From Todiramphus chloris collaris (lineage: Eukaryota; Chordata; Aves; Coraciiformes; Alcedinidae), in the NCBI GenBank assembly GCA_025345505.1, contig JANVCC010000125.1, forward strand, positions 3,070,287 to 3,134,286: DNA of 64,000 nucleotides. Direction: 5' to 3'. Position numbers and translations under genes: made by a program. The notes under the pieces are model-generated. The model saw only the letters and a list, made by a program, of their open reading frames with translations. It made no database searches and was not told the DNA's origin. This document shows, piece by piece, positions 24,823-36,600 of this stretch. The first letter of the stretch is position 1. Every line of letters begins with the position of its first letter.

Positions 24823-27299
24823 CAGAAAATGCTAAACCCACCCCTGAATGTTTACAAATAAATCTGAGAGGGAACCAGAACAAAAAAGGGCTGGTGCTTG
24901 TCTAAAGCCACAGAAATACTTTCATGAGGAGCATGCCTCACTTTGCCTTTCAAACCAACGTAGACCTTTCCTGAGAGCCCAGACGACTCCTGCAAGGTGC
25001 AGCTGAGAGGGTGAAGAGGTGGGGTATGAAAAGACAGGAGGAGCTGCTGAGTCGGGACAGCAGCTCTGAGCAGACCTCTTGCAAAGGGACCATACTTCCA
25101 GATTTGAAGCAAGACCTGGGCAAGAACTGCTGGTCGATGTTGGCAGGAGCTGCTTCTGCTGTTCTCCATGGCTTGGAGCAGGAGATGACTAGAGCATCTG
25201 AATCTACCCATGAAAGGGACCATAAGTGTCATTTTTTCCCACAGAGATCTTCAACCACATGCTAGCTGTTGGCCACCAGGTTTGGTTGAGTTGGGGTAGA
25301 ACACTGTTCGGAAGCTACTCCAGCCCATTTATTGTCCTGTGGCCCTTTGAACCGAGCTGGGGTTAAACTTCTCATTGAGAAGAGGATTTTAACTGTTACC
25401 CCAAGGATGGCAGCCAGTTCTCCACCTCTCTCCCATACACAAAGGTCCCATTAAAGGAGCTGTGTTGGAGGAAGGAATGAATTGGCATAAAGCAGTTATC
25501 TGCTTATCAGGTTTCTTTAAGCTCATTTCCTGCCACCCTAGAAGTAGAGACAGACTACATTGATGTTTGAAATGTTATTTTGCAGTGTTATTCTGCAATT
25601 CAGTTTTGGGGTTTTTTTCTCCTTCACTGTCCTAATTACATTCCTGTTTTGACTGCTTCATGTTTATAGATTACTTTAATCATGTTCACTTGCTAGTTTA
25701 TGAGTTTGAGCTCTTCTTTGTTCTCTTTTCTTTTTTGAGAATAAGAACTGCAGTGACTGCTTTTCTGACTGCCAAAGGAGCCTGTCTATATCTCTGTTTA
25801 GATGGAATGGCCTTTATTGCTTTTATTTATTTTTTTCACCTCTATTTGGGTATAGAGATAATCCTCAGACGCAGTCTAATTCTTCCTCCAATATTTCCTA
25901 ATTTTTATCAATAGCTTTCTCAACAGCTGTTGAATGTACATCCAGATTCCCTGGGGAATTTTTTTTGTACTATCTCCAAGAAATAAGAGCCAGCCCCTTG
26001 ATATGGAAATCCAGGTATCTTGTTAAAGATAAGGACACCTCTCCAAAGAATAATTTCCTTATTTATTTTAGGTGGAAAATGAGACTAACTCAAGAAATTT
26101 AAAAATAAATAAATACATGAGTAAATCAACAGCTCCTTTCTCCAGTCTTTCTACTGTAACCTGCACAGATGAGGTCTGGCCTTTCCAGGGAAGGAGAAAG
26201 CAGATACCAAAATGGTGGTGTGTGCAGTGTAGCAAACCAGGCAGAGTGTGTAGGACAGTTGGGCTTTCGGGTAAAAACTGAAGGTGCCAGTGTGTAATTT
26301 CCAGGATCGTTTATGGACTGCCCTGGTGAATCTGCAAGCTGCTTTCCATCTCCACACCCCTGTTTCGGAGGTGTAGTGGTGACCCTTTTCAAGTTGTTGC
26401 TGGAGACCTGTGCAGCAGGCAGACCAAGGCTGTGTTTGCATGTAGGTGAACCGTGGTCCAGGGTTATTCTTGGAGCAGGTTCAGGGATTCAGCATTTCCA
26501 GCTGAGATGTTTTGGAAGGGGGACAAACTTTCACAGGCAGGCCCTGGATCCGTGCCCAGAAACGGGGCCGGGTGGACGTCAGCAGTTTTGGTTCAGGGAG
26601 GAAGGTCGTGTGAAACTGCATCTCAGATCTGCCTGCCCTTGCACCCGCTGTCAGTTGTGGCCAAACCCAAAGACCTGGAGTGAAGGGCAGAGTTTTGCCC
26701 GCGCGGTGCCCGGGATTTACATCCTCTGCTGGGAGCCTAATGATTGACAGGGTGTAGGATCACCTACCCCCACTGACCTGCTCTTAGGGGACATCCTTTG
26801 ATGCCTACCCCTGTGCTGTGTAGGGGCTCTCTTCTTGGGGCACCCAGGACAAGGACAGGGACAACCAGACAGATGAACCAGAAAAGAGCTTCTGGGTCCA
26901 GCAGGCCTAGCTCTGCAGGGAAGAAAATACTATTTTCCTGTGGAGTAGGTCCATACTCCCTCATGGGAATAAGAGTTTGCTGTTCATCCAGGGATAAAAC
27001 CATGGTGCAGAGTCTCCTAACTCCACTGTATCCACCAGGAGACAGAGACAATAGCTGGTAACTGTTGTCCTGCCCCAGTCCTGTCTGAGACATGCTGGTA
27101 TGCTCCGACTGGAAGAGTCTATCAAATGGGTATTTATTAACCTGCACCCAGAGGTTTTGCTGCTGCTGCATTAACTCTTCCCAGCTCTGACTCATGCGTG
27201 ACTTAATGATCACTTTGCGTATTTAATTGCAAGTTTTCCCTCCGTAATTTGCAGGACTTCCTATAGTGTAGTCTGTGGTTGGGACCCTTAGTGCAGAGG
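24823..27299. other. Unique sequence, no gene recognised
   Basis: No repeat family or gene. A mildly CpG-containing patch lies at 26555-26710, but it is too short and weak to call an island. Minus-strand frames (for example 149 codons at 26764-27213) are unrecognised. Confidence 0.5.
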
Positions 27300-27362
27300 G
27301 GATGACTTAGATGGGGAGGAAGGCTTCACAGAGAGGATGACTTAGATGGGGAAGAAGTCTTT
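27300..27362. repeat. Two-copy tandem duplication, 35 bp period
   Basis: GGATGACTTAGATGGGGAGG plus AAGGCTTCACAGAGA at 27300-27334 is repeated as GGATGACTTAGATGGGGAAG plus AAGTCTTTAG from 27335. The first 20 bases differ by one substitution, so the duplication looks fairly recent. Confidence 0.92.
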
Positions 27363-28667
27363 AGTATCAAATTACTTCGAATGTGGTTGTGATCGGACAG
27401 AAGAAACTCCTGCCTCACCCCACACACCAGTGTGCACCCAAAGCTCTTTAGACACGAGGAGTTCTATCGAGCGGGTTGTAGGTGAGGTTTCAACAGCAGA
27501 CTCTGCTCGCAGGCCTTTGCATACAGCGTTGGAGCAACGAATTGTCATCTATAAAAGCACAGTCTTCAGAGGTGACCCCCACCCCCTCTGGCCCTGGCCC
27601 ACGTTAATCTGCTTAAAAGCAGCATTTTCACTTGGCTTTAGGGGGTCCCGGTGAGTTATTTGCTGAGGGAGGTGGGGACCGGAGAGGAGAGAGAGAGGAA
27701 AAGGGGATTTAGATCTGCTGAAGACATGGGTTTCTTGCAAATTGTAAAGGTCAGATCTCTGGGCTCTGTGCCCTCTTTGAGCCATTTTGATGAAAGGCTC
27801 TTAACTGCTTTTGTTCTTTTAGCTTGGAAATTTAGTATATACCATAAAGTGGTATACGCACAGGCACTCAGAGAAACTGCCAGCCATGAACCCCTGGACC
27901 TCCAGCTCCTGCCTCTCTGAGCTCCCAGCAGTCTCTTTCCTTGCCACAATTGCCCTCTGTATACGATGGAGATAATAATTCTTTTCTGATCATTTTGCAC
28001 CTGCCATTAAAGTGGATTTTGGGATCATCTCCGCCATGGAATTGATAATTTTTCAGCTATGTTATAAGACAAAATGTTTTCCAGGGGAAAGGGTTCATTC
28101 GTGTGCTTGCACACTAGAAAGATTTCATGCCACCAAGAGCTGTCGTGTCCCGAGACAAAGAAATTCAACAATACTGGGCCTTTGATTTCAAGCTGGATTT
28201 TTTCATGCCCAACAGCCAGCACACCCTCAAGTTCACCTTAGCCTCCAGTATAACACACAGATTACTCTGGAAAGGACCTGTTTTTTAGGTCACTGATGCC
28301 CATTTGATGCTGACTCTGCAAACCACATGCTCTTACTTTCCGAGATCAAAAGAGAACATGGTTTTTATGCTCTGAATTTTCCCCCACTGTGTTATGAGGC
28401 CATTCTAGGTATCCTGAGCAGCTCTGTGAAGCCAGGAAGTAAGAGCAATTACTTCAGCCATGTGCTGGAGGCCTGTGCAGCCTTCTGATTCCCAAAGGTA
28501 GTTTGCAAACCCTTCACAAGGGTCCTGACTTTCCATCACTGTCATGCTCTGCAGTTATTTCTATCCTGTCAGAGTTTTGAACGCTACCGCAGGATCAGAA
28601 AGGTATTGTTATTGTCGTAATTTTTTGCTGGTGAAAATGTAGTAGGGGATTTGTTTTGATTTTTAAA
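27363..28667. other. Unique sequence, no gene recognised
   Basis: No coding family, RNA gene or repeat recognised. Confidence 0.55.
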
Positions 28668-29100
28668 TGAAGGTCAAGGGATTGGAGAATAGATCATATA
28701 AGGATCGTTTGAAGGAGCTGGGCCTGTTTAGTTTGAGGAAGAGGAGGCTGAGGGGAGACCTCATCACTCTCTACAACTCCCTGAAAGGACATTGTAGAGA
28801 GGCTGGTGCTGGGCTCTTCTCTCAGGTGATTAGGGACAGAACCAGAGGGAATGGCCTCAAGCTGAAACAAGGTAGGTTTAGACTGGAGACTAGGAAAAAA
28901 TTCTTCATGGAAAGGGTAGTGAAATATTGGAATGGGCTGCCCAGGGAGGGGGCTGAGTCCCCATCCCTGGATGTTTTTAAACTTCACTTGGATGTGGTGT
29001 TGGGGGACATGGTCTAGGGGTGAACTTGTAGAGTAGGGCTAAAGGTTGGACATGATGAACCCAAGGGGCTTTCCAAACTGAGTGATTCTGTGATTCTGTA
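28668..29100 (+). mobile_element. CR1 LINE 3' end with open ORF2 C-terminus
   Basis: This 5'-truncated CR1 copy retains the full 3' end, finishing in GAGTGATTCTGTGATTCTGT. Its C-terminal ORF2 segment is still open over 116 codons (28667-29017). Motifs in order are [67 protein letters not shown] and [10 protein letters not shown]...SPSLDVFK, ending LDVVLGDMV. In the intact element this region follows the reverse transcriptase and contributes to retrotransposition. Alone it has no endonuclease or RT and cannot move. The first methionine here is simply where the surviving frame starts, not a CR1 start. The open frame and intact tail suggest a younger copy than those at 16925 or 54205. Confidence 0.96.
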
Positions 29101-30390
29101 CACTGGTTCTTTGGGTAATAATTTTGCTTAAATTGTAGAAGCAGAATTGAAAGAGGTATATGGACTGGAAACCCAGCTAACCAACATTTCTTTCTCTGCT
29201 TTGTGACATAACTCATTAATATCTACATTTTTCTCTGCAAGAGTCAGATCAGGCTCATCTTCTCTGTGATCAGTGCCTCAAAACCTTCACAAAAGTCCCT
29301 TTCCATAGTTCTTGAACAGTGTGAGTAGTGTTTAATGTAAGCTTTTAAATATTTTTCAGCCTACATTGCCTAAAACTGTACATGGATTGCAATACAGAGG
29401 TTAAAACCCCTCCTTAGTCCTGCTTACTTCTTCGTGCACCTAAGGATTTATGTGTCTGTGGAAGATTGCACAGATCTCAAAATCCTTTGCAGAGACACTG
29501 CTTTCCCAAACACAGCTCCTCTGCTACAGTGATTGCCCAAATTCCTGTGATTTACTTGGCCTTGCTGAAGCTAAATAGGTGAATTGACTGAGGGGGAAGT
29601 TGGGAAGGGAGAGGAGCATCCGACACCTCCTACCACTGCCTACCCAGTTTGTGACCCATGACCCTTTGATGGTCATGCAAGAGGAGGGAGGTGGAATGGC
29701 ACCATAGCGTGTGTGACCCAGACATGGATGCAGGGCTGTGTGCAGCTCTGGGGGCATCTCGTGTTGAGCACATCCAGTTCAGGAGGGAGCTGCTCTTTGG
29801 GAAGGTGATGCTGGCCTCCAGAAGAGCTCATCAGGGTGAGTTTTGCTGACAGAGATCTGCCTTGGTGCTAATGCCACTTCTGCTGGCAGAAAATTCAGTG
29901 GGTGATGCAGAATTGCCAGTGTCCAATGTGCAGAAACCAGCACAGACAGCAGCACTGCAGCACTGTTCTATACTCAAGGGACAATTAATAAGACAACCAT
30001 TGTAGAAAGAGTTCCCAGTCATTGTGCATGAGGTGAGAAGTCTGACACATTTTAATCACCCTGCTCCTGAAGGGTCCTCTCCTGTGGTACTGTCACAGAC
30101 AGAAGACAATTATGACTCTAGCAAGAAATTACTCTTAATATTTCTTATAACATTCAGGAGTTTTACAAATGTGTTTTTATGCAGCTGTAGCAAACACCAG
30201 GAGCTCGAGGCCAGACATGTGCTGAGTCAGACACACATACAATGATGATAGGAAATAGGAAGGAAATGACCATGAGGAAGAGGTGAGCAAGGCTGGGCAA
30301 CACTAATTTTAAATGATCTAGAAGCCTTCATAACACATCTCTTTCCTTCTCAATGAAGGGCAGGGGCTAGGAAGGATGTGAAAGACACTT
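29101..30390. other. Unique sequence, no gene recognised
   Basis: No gene, RNA gene or repeat family recognised. Confidence 0.55.
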
Positions 30391-30795
30391 TCCCTACAAT
30401 GAGCAGGGACATCTGTAACTAGATCAGCTTGCTCAGAGCCCAGTCCAACCTGAGCTTAAATGTTCCTGGGGATGGAGCATCTACCACCTCTCTGAGCTAC
30501 TGGTGTCTCACCACCCTCATCATAAACATTTTTTTCATTATATATAGCCTGAATTTCCCCTCTTTTAATGTAAAACTATCACCCCTTGTCCTACTGCAAC
30601 AGGCCTTGACAAAAAGATGGTCTCTATCTTCATTATAGACCTTTGAGTACTGAAAGGATGCAAAAGGTCTCCCCACAGCCTTCTCCAGGCTGAACAACCC
30701 AAACTCCTCAGTCTTTCTTCATAGGGGAGTTGTTCCAGCCCTCTGATCATTTTGTGGCTCTCCTCTGGACCTGCTCCTACAGGGTCTATGGATGG
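30391..30795 (-). mobile_element. CR1 LINE, 5'-truncated copy (CR1-F-like)
   Basis: The plus strand reads as reverse-complemented CR1 in order: CTACAATGAGCAGGGACATC, AGATCAGCTTGCTCAGAGCC, GATGGAGCATCTACCACCTC, CACCCCTTGTCCTACTGCAA, GAGTACTGAAAGGATGC, CTTCTCCAGGCTGAACAACC, CCAGCCCTCTGATCATTTTG and CTCCTCTGGACCTGCTCCTA. On the minus strand, partial C-terminal ORF2 motifs remain (CCSRTRGDSFTLKEGKFRL). The final 3' terminal repeats are missing or decayed next to 30391. It appears to be the same type as the copy at 117-640 but in the opposite orientation. Confidence 0.95.
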
Positions 30796-33456
30796 AGGAT
30801 CCACTTAGGAGGAAAGAGAGAGGAGCTATCTGAGATATTGCTACAGCTAAGGAAGGTCTGCAGATCCTTAGGTGTATGCAGTAAGCAGGACTAAGGAGGC
30901 ATTTTAACCTCTGTACTGCAAAACTGTAATAAAATCTGACAACCCAGTTTCCTGTAGCTGTAGTCCAGTCATGCAAGCCCATCTTCAAATAAATACATTA
31001 TTTCCTGCTTTAACCTTGCCAAGTGATGAAGCTAGTCCATATTTTATGCCATATCTAAGGGTGGTGGAGTCCTTTGAACAGAGCTGTTGGTGCCTTATTG
31101 ATTCTCTGATAAGCAAGAGAGATACCACATTGCTTTGGGGTGTCTAAAGGGTGCCAAGATGACCGTTCATGGGAGCTCTGGCAGGGTTTGATAATGTCAA
31201 GTCAGAGAAAGAATTGTCTTTTCATCATTTGCAACAGTTAAGCAAACTGCATTTATTCTCTGAAGTAGTGAGGCTCATGGCTAACTGTCAATACTACCAG
31301 TCTGGCAAAAGTTTCTGGCTTTATGGCTGTCACTCTCTTTTTCAGACATTCAGACATCCAGACATCCAGGACAAGACAGTAAAGCACATCCCACCAAAAA
31401 TCAATGTCACTGACATCCTTTCAATGCTTTGTAGGTCAGCAGCTTGCTGCCATCATGACCTCTTGGGATACCTCAGGGAAAACTTCCCCCTGCTTTTTTT
31501 TTTTTTTGGCTCCAGCAGTACAAATCCTCTATCCACTGTGTGTTAGCTTCTGGCTATGTGAAGTCCGTGAGGCATGGTTAGGGGCTCCCATTTCTGTCCC
31601 CTGAAGGGTAGTGGTGCTTGTCCCTATTATTCAATTATACACCCACAATATTATTCAGAACATGCTGCACTCTTCAAAATGCAGTGTTAGAGCCCTGCTT
31701 AATCATTTCAGGAAGATTCATTTTTGGAGGGTTATACAAAGTCTATTTAAATTAGAAATCACATCCACTTTTCATGCCCAAGGATTCATAATAAGAACAA
31801 CGAGAGCTCCCAGGCACAAATAAGGGTACGAGTGAATATCTCATCATGAAATTACCACTGAGGTTATTATTGACTAGCTTTTGTTTTTTCCTGATCATTA
31901 ATGTTGTTCTGCTTCTCTGGACAGCTTATTGGCAAGGAGTGCAGTTAGCATCCTGTGTGGCAAACACATGCAAGAGGCAATATAAATGTAAAATGAGTTA
32001 AGTGAGATGCTATTATTTAATGCAGACTTGCAAGCATAAAATGTCAGGTAGGGGTTTTGCTCAGAGAAAAGGAGTAATAACTGACCCAAAAGGATGGATT
32101 TGTTTACCAACTGCATTACACCTCATGGGATCATTTACATTGACACTGGGTATGATTCCTTTTTGGAAGCATCTTCTGTTATTTTTTTCCATAAATGACA
32201 GCAGATAGGTAGGATTCATTTGCCAAACACAGATGCCCAGTGCTGTCTGAGATGCCTGATGGCATCCAAAAATCTCTGTGGGCCAGACAGAAATAGCACA
32301 GGATTTAGGAGTGACTGACCCCTTCATGGATTGATAGCTCAAAGGCGTCTGCGTTACACTGAATTATTCTCTGGGCTCAGCTCACGAGCAAAAGGACATG
32401 ATTTTATGGGCTTCTAGTGCCATTTGATGTAGCCCATGGTACCCAAACTGCATGGGGTTGATAGAACAGTGGGCATACAGGAGAGCTTTGCCTGGCTGAG
32501 GCTGTAGTTGGAGACAGACAGGCTTGCCTAGGGCAATCTAGTGCTAAAATGGCACTGGAGACCTCTAAGCAACTGAGTGCTGCCTGCAGTCTCTGTTGAT
32601 TTTAATGGGAGCTCAGACACTGGCACACAGGCACATGCCAGCACCTACATGTGGGTATCCGAAATCTGAGTGCCACCAGTGATGTTCAGGTGACCGGGAA
32701 GGCTCTAGGTTTCCTTGTATTCCGGGTGTTCATGCAGCATGGGCAGATGAAGCATGGGCAAAGTGCAGGTATCTGAGCTTAGCTGTGTGTAATCATGATG
32801 TGTCTGCTTTGAATCTGGGCTACAGTCAGTATAGCCACCTCCAACGGAGACTTGGCCAGATCGTGTTCTCTGTCAGACCTACTCTTCATCTTGCAGTTTA
32901 TATAGACTCCTCTGGATCTTGATATCAGGGCTGTAAACATGCTTAAACCTCTCCCAGTTCCATTACTGGGTAAGTGTGCAGCAGAATTGGAGTTTGTAAG
33001 TGGGACTGAATGGAAGGCTGGAGGGAGAAACCTTTTTTCATGAAAAACAGGTGAAACTTCCAGGCTTTATCTGCCCATGAATTGAAGTAGTTGATGATAA
33101 CTAGTTAGAACGCATTGATGCTAAGAAAGGTCTCATTAATCATTTGTCCTTCCAGTGCTAAGCACATATACTATCTATTCATACCCAGGACAGATTGGTG
33201 TTGCATACTTTGGCCACCACTCACAGTAATTTGATAATAAAGAGAAAAGCATATTTATCTCAGTGACAATAAGATGTAAATTAGAGGAATTCTCCTCTTT
33301 CACCTCGCTCACAGACACTTGAGTGTTTTCCTCCAATTACTTGCAAATAGCAGCTTATTCAATTAGGAAGCAGAGCTGAAAAATAACCCCCTTCCCCTCT
33401 CCTTAAGCTCTCTCTTGGTTCCTTCTGTGTGGTACCAGAGGTAAGTGAAGACCTTT
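30796..33456. other. Unique sequence, no gene recognised
   Basis: No gene or named repeat. A short array of CAGACATTC/CAGACATCC units lies at 31341-31370. Confidence 0.55.
31341..31370. repeat. Short array of about 9-bp units
   Basis: TTCAGACATTCAGACATCCA followed by GACATCCAGG: about three CAGACATYC units. Confidence 0.85.
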
Positions 33457-33610
33457 CTCCTTACAACAGCCTTCTGGGTCAGCAGCATTAACTTCGTTTT
33501 ATAGAGGCAGATTTGAAGGACACAGAAAGATCAAGCAGCTTTCTCAGAGTCATAGAGGCAATGGGATGTGGTACCAAAACCTGAACCTGCTCCTCAGAGG
33601 GCTGGCATTA
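33457..33610 (-). mobile_element. MIR/CORE-SINE-like remnant
   Basis: TCCTTACAACAGCCTTCTGG, CGTTTTATAGAGGCAGATTT, GACACAGAAAGATCAAGCAG and CTTTCTCAGAGTCATAGAGG follow the reverse-complemented MIR core in order: CTCACAACAACCCT, then CATTTTACAGATGAGG, then GGCACAGAGAGGTTAAGTGA, then CTTGCCCAAGGTCACACAG. The sequence CCAAAACCTGAACC fits the expected GAACCCAGG part. It is an old, non-autonomous SINE fossil. Confidence 0.7.
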
Positions 33611-36600
33611 CCTGTCAAAGCAGCAGAAGGCTTTTTGCTTGCTTTATAATTTGCGAGGTGATAACAAGCTTCTCTGCATGGATGGCTGGAAATTCCTGGA
33701 AGTGTCAGTGGCAGAAATAGTGATTTCCCCTGTTTCTTCTTGATTGAAAGGAAAATCAGTGTCAGTGGTATAGGCTATGTAGTGATGTTGTGCTAAGCTG
33801 TTCTAGTGCTGTCCTACCCACTTAGTACATATATCAGGGGCAGAGTTTTGCTGCTCATTGAGCATGTAATAGACAGGAATGCAGTGCAAATGATAGCAAC
33901 ATTCTTGTCTAGCCCTGTCTAACCCTGTCTGACTATACCTGAAAAAATCCACATAGTTATTTCTTTGATGTGACAGTGCTTTGTAAACCCCTGAGCTACT
34001 TGCTGTGCCCTGTGGTTGATCAAACCCTGGCACAGAGCACTCTGCCCTTTACTGTTGTACCATGGGTGTCTAAGTCCTCTGAGTACACCTCATCTCTTCC
34101 TGAAAGTCACAGCTGGATGCAGACTCCAGACTTTGGGTATGTGATGTCATTTAAGGGTGGAAATCTTCCTGCTCCTACCTGCAGCATACCAGGCTGCGAG
34201 TGGGTATTTCACATGTATCTGGAGAGTTGGAACTGGGATAGTCCATGGGCAGGACAGGACACAACCGAGTGACATCAGGATGGTGTTAGCTGGGCTACAT
34301 GACTGAGTCCCAGCAGCCAGCTGGAGAGGTTGTGTTGTGCATCCTCTCTGCTTATCTCCTAAAGGGACCAAGGGGTCAGATACCTTAGGTGGTCCTTGCA
34401 GTTTGGCAGTGCTGCAGGGCAAGGGATGTAGCAGGAGAGCCATTTCTGAACTGCGTGGGGAGCAAATGAAGCCTGGCAGCCGCGGGCGGACCGTGCTGGT
34501 TCTAACAATGCCCACGCACAGCTATGGTCTGCAAGGGCAGACACCATCAAATCTCTTTGTCTATTTGCAGCTCCCTGGGTTCGTGCCATGTGTTTGAAAG
34601 TCACTTTCCCAGAGTAGGTTCACAAATGCAAAAAGGCAAATGCCCTTCTGCTTGCAGAATGGGAGGAAAAGTATAATAGTTTCTCCTTCCTTCTTCCTCG
34701 ATATTCAGTGCAAGAACAGATGTGAGTATAGTGTATAATTCCACGGGAATGCAGCTGCAATTCCGTGTGAACTAATACCCACTTGTTATACCAGCGACTA
34801 GAGGGGAGAAAGGATCCTTCTAGATGGCTTTAGCAGACACCTGGCCTCTCTGTTTTCCATTGTTTTCCTGGTAGCAAGATCCCTTACCACTTTTGTGTGT
34901 GCAATTAAAGCGAAAAGACGATCGAGCATTTTTTGGCATGAGCTGGGTGGATGGATTCAGAAGAACTATGGCAAGCCACTATGTTCTTGGAGCTGGAGTT
35001 TTTCTTGGATGTCAGCCCAGGATTTTTTGGAACAGAAGCAAGTTTTACTGAAAGGTTCACAAACTCTCAAGGACTGGGCCCAGATTTCCCCTGTCAAAGC
35101 TCCACACAGCTCTACTGGGACAGACTGGAACATAGATAGCTGTAACCATTCCGGATAAATTTTGACCCTAAAGAATTCAGTTTTACTGTATTTGGCCAGG
35201 TGAGATAGGATGTTGGCATGCTCGGGAAAGGGATTGCAGTGCTGGATTGCAACTGGGAACCGGGTACTTTACAGTGGGACTCTGTTGAGAGTGAATAATA
35301 TACTCAACAGAGAGAACTCACAAGTTCTGGGGTTTTCATCACATTATCTCCTGTGTTTTCTCAGCCATTTACTGCCATTCTTTCATCCCTTTTCCTATTC
35401 CCCTCATTGATGATGCCCACTACCCGTCCACAGTGACCAGGACTTGTCTCCTCTAGAGCAGACCAATTGCTTTCACAGTGTTGGGCTCTGCACTGGGGGG
35501 GATTCAAAGCCAGCTGAGACCCTGCTTGAACACACTGTAAAGCAGGGAGAGATGAACCTGGTGAAATCTCATCGAGGCTGCTCGACGAGCAAGGGTTTTA
35601 GAGTAAAAACTACCCATGGCAAACTGTTTTATTGCTTGGTTTGGGTTTTTTTTTGAGAAGACTGGATGATTTATTGCAAAATAGCCTGTGATTGAAGTCA
35701 TGCTTATACATCTGAGGATGATCAGGGACTAGGACCCTGGAAGTGACTGGGAATCTAAGTTATATGATGGTAGGAACATATCCAGTGAGACCTGAGTCCA
35801 AAGGTCTGTGCATAACATTCTTGACAGTCATGAGGCTGCTTCAGGACTGACTTGAAAAGATGGAAAGCAATACTGTACACAGCCCAAATCTCCTCTCTCC
35901 ACTTCTCTGGCTGAAAGCACATCGCTTTCATTGAGTATCTTTTCTGTTATGGTGTCCTCCCCACATTTCCAGCTCTAGTTGCAATTCCCAGTCTGCAGAT
36001 ACATTGCCTGTGACCCTTCAGGTTTAACCTGAAAGTCAACATCCATCGCACAGAGATACTCTGAATGGGTTGCATTTGACTGGAGAAGAAACAAGGACCA
36101 TCCTAGGCATCCTGCCATGAGCTGATGTCCCATCAGCAATATCCTTTGAGATCCTTGTGGAGATGCGCCCAGTAGCCAGGGACACAGGAATCACTGGAGA
36201 GGGTCAACTAGTTGTCTTTGATAGTAGCCCATAGCAGGTACCTTGAGATGCTGCGGGTAGTCCTGCCATCATGGGATAAAATGCCCATGAGGACGTGTTC
36301 CTCCCAACCTCTATTAGCTGAAGATTACCACGTACCCTGAAGCACAAACTTTTCTCAGCCTTGACAAAGCTCCAGAGGCTCTGCTTTAAATCATAAATAA
36401 CAGAAGTCTGGATTTTCTTGTTTCCCATGTAAAATGAGTTTCCAAAAAGGCCTGAGGCACTCTGGTGTATTGGCAGATCCGTAGCATGTTCAACTGCAGG
36501 TAAATCAGTGATGGATATAGTTGTACAAGCTTTGTGAGGTTTGGACATCATAGCCAAAAATCTTCTACCAATCAGACTCGTATTACCACTTCTCTGAATA

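Noticed and set aside
26764-27213. 149-codon minus-strand frame
   Set aside because: No domain or motif; unsupported by context.
33905-33935. CTAACCCTG-type repeats resembling telomere sequence
   Set aside because: There are only two or three 10-base units with period CCCTGTCTAA, not the TTAGGG hexamer; it is a minor tandem repeat.
36204-36557. 117-codon minus-strand frame that looks protein-like in composition
   Set aside because: I could not connect it to any family, and no exon-like splice signals stand out.
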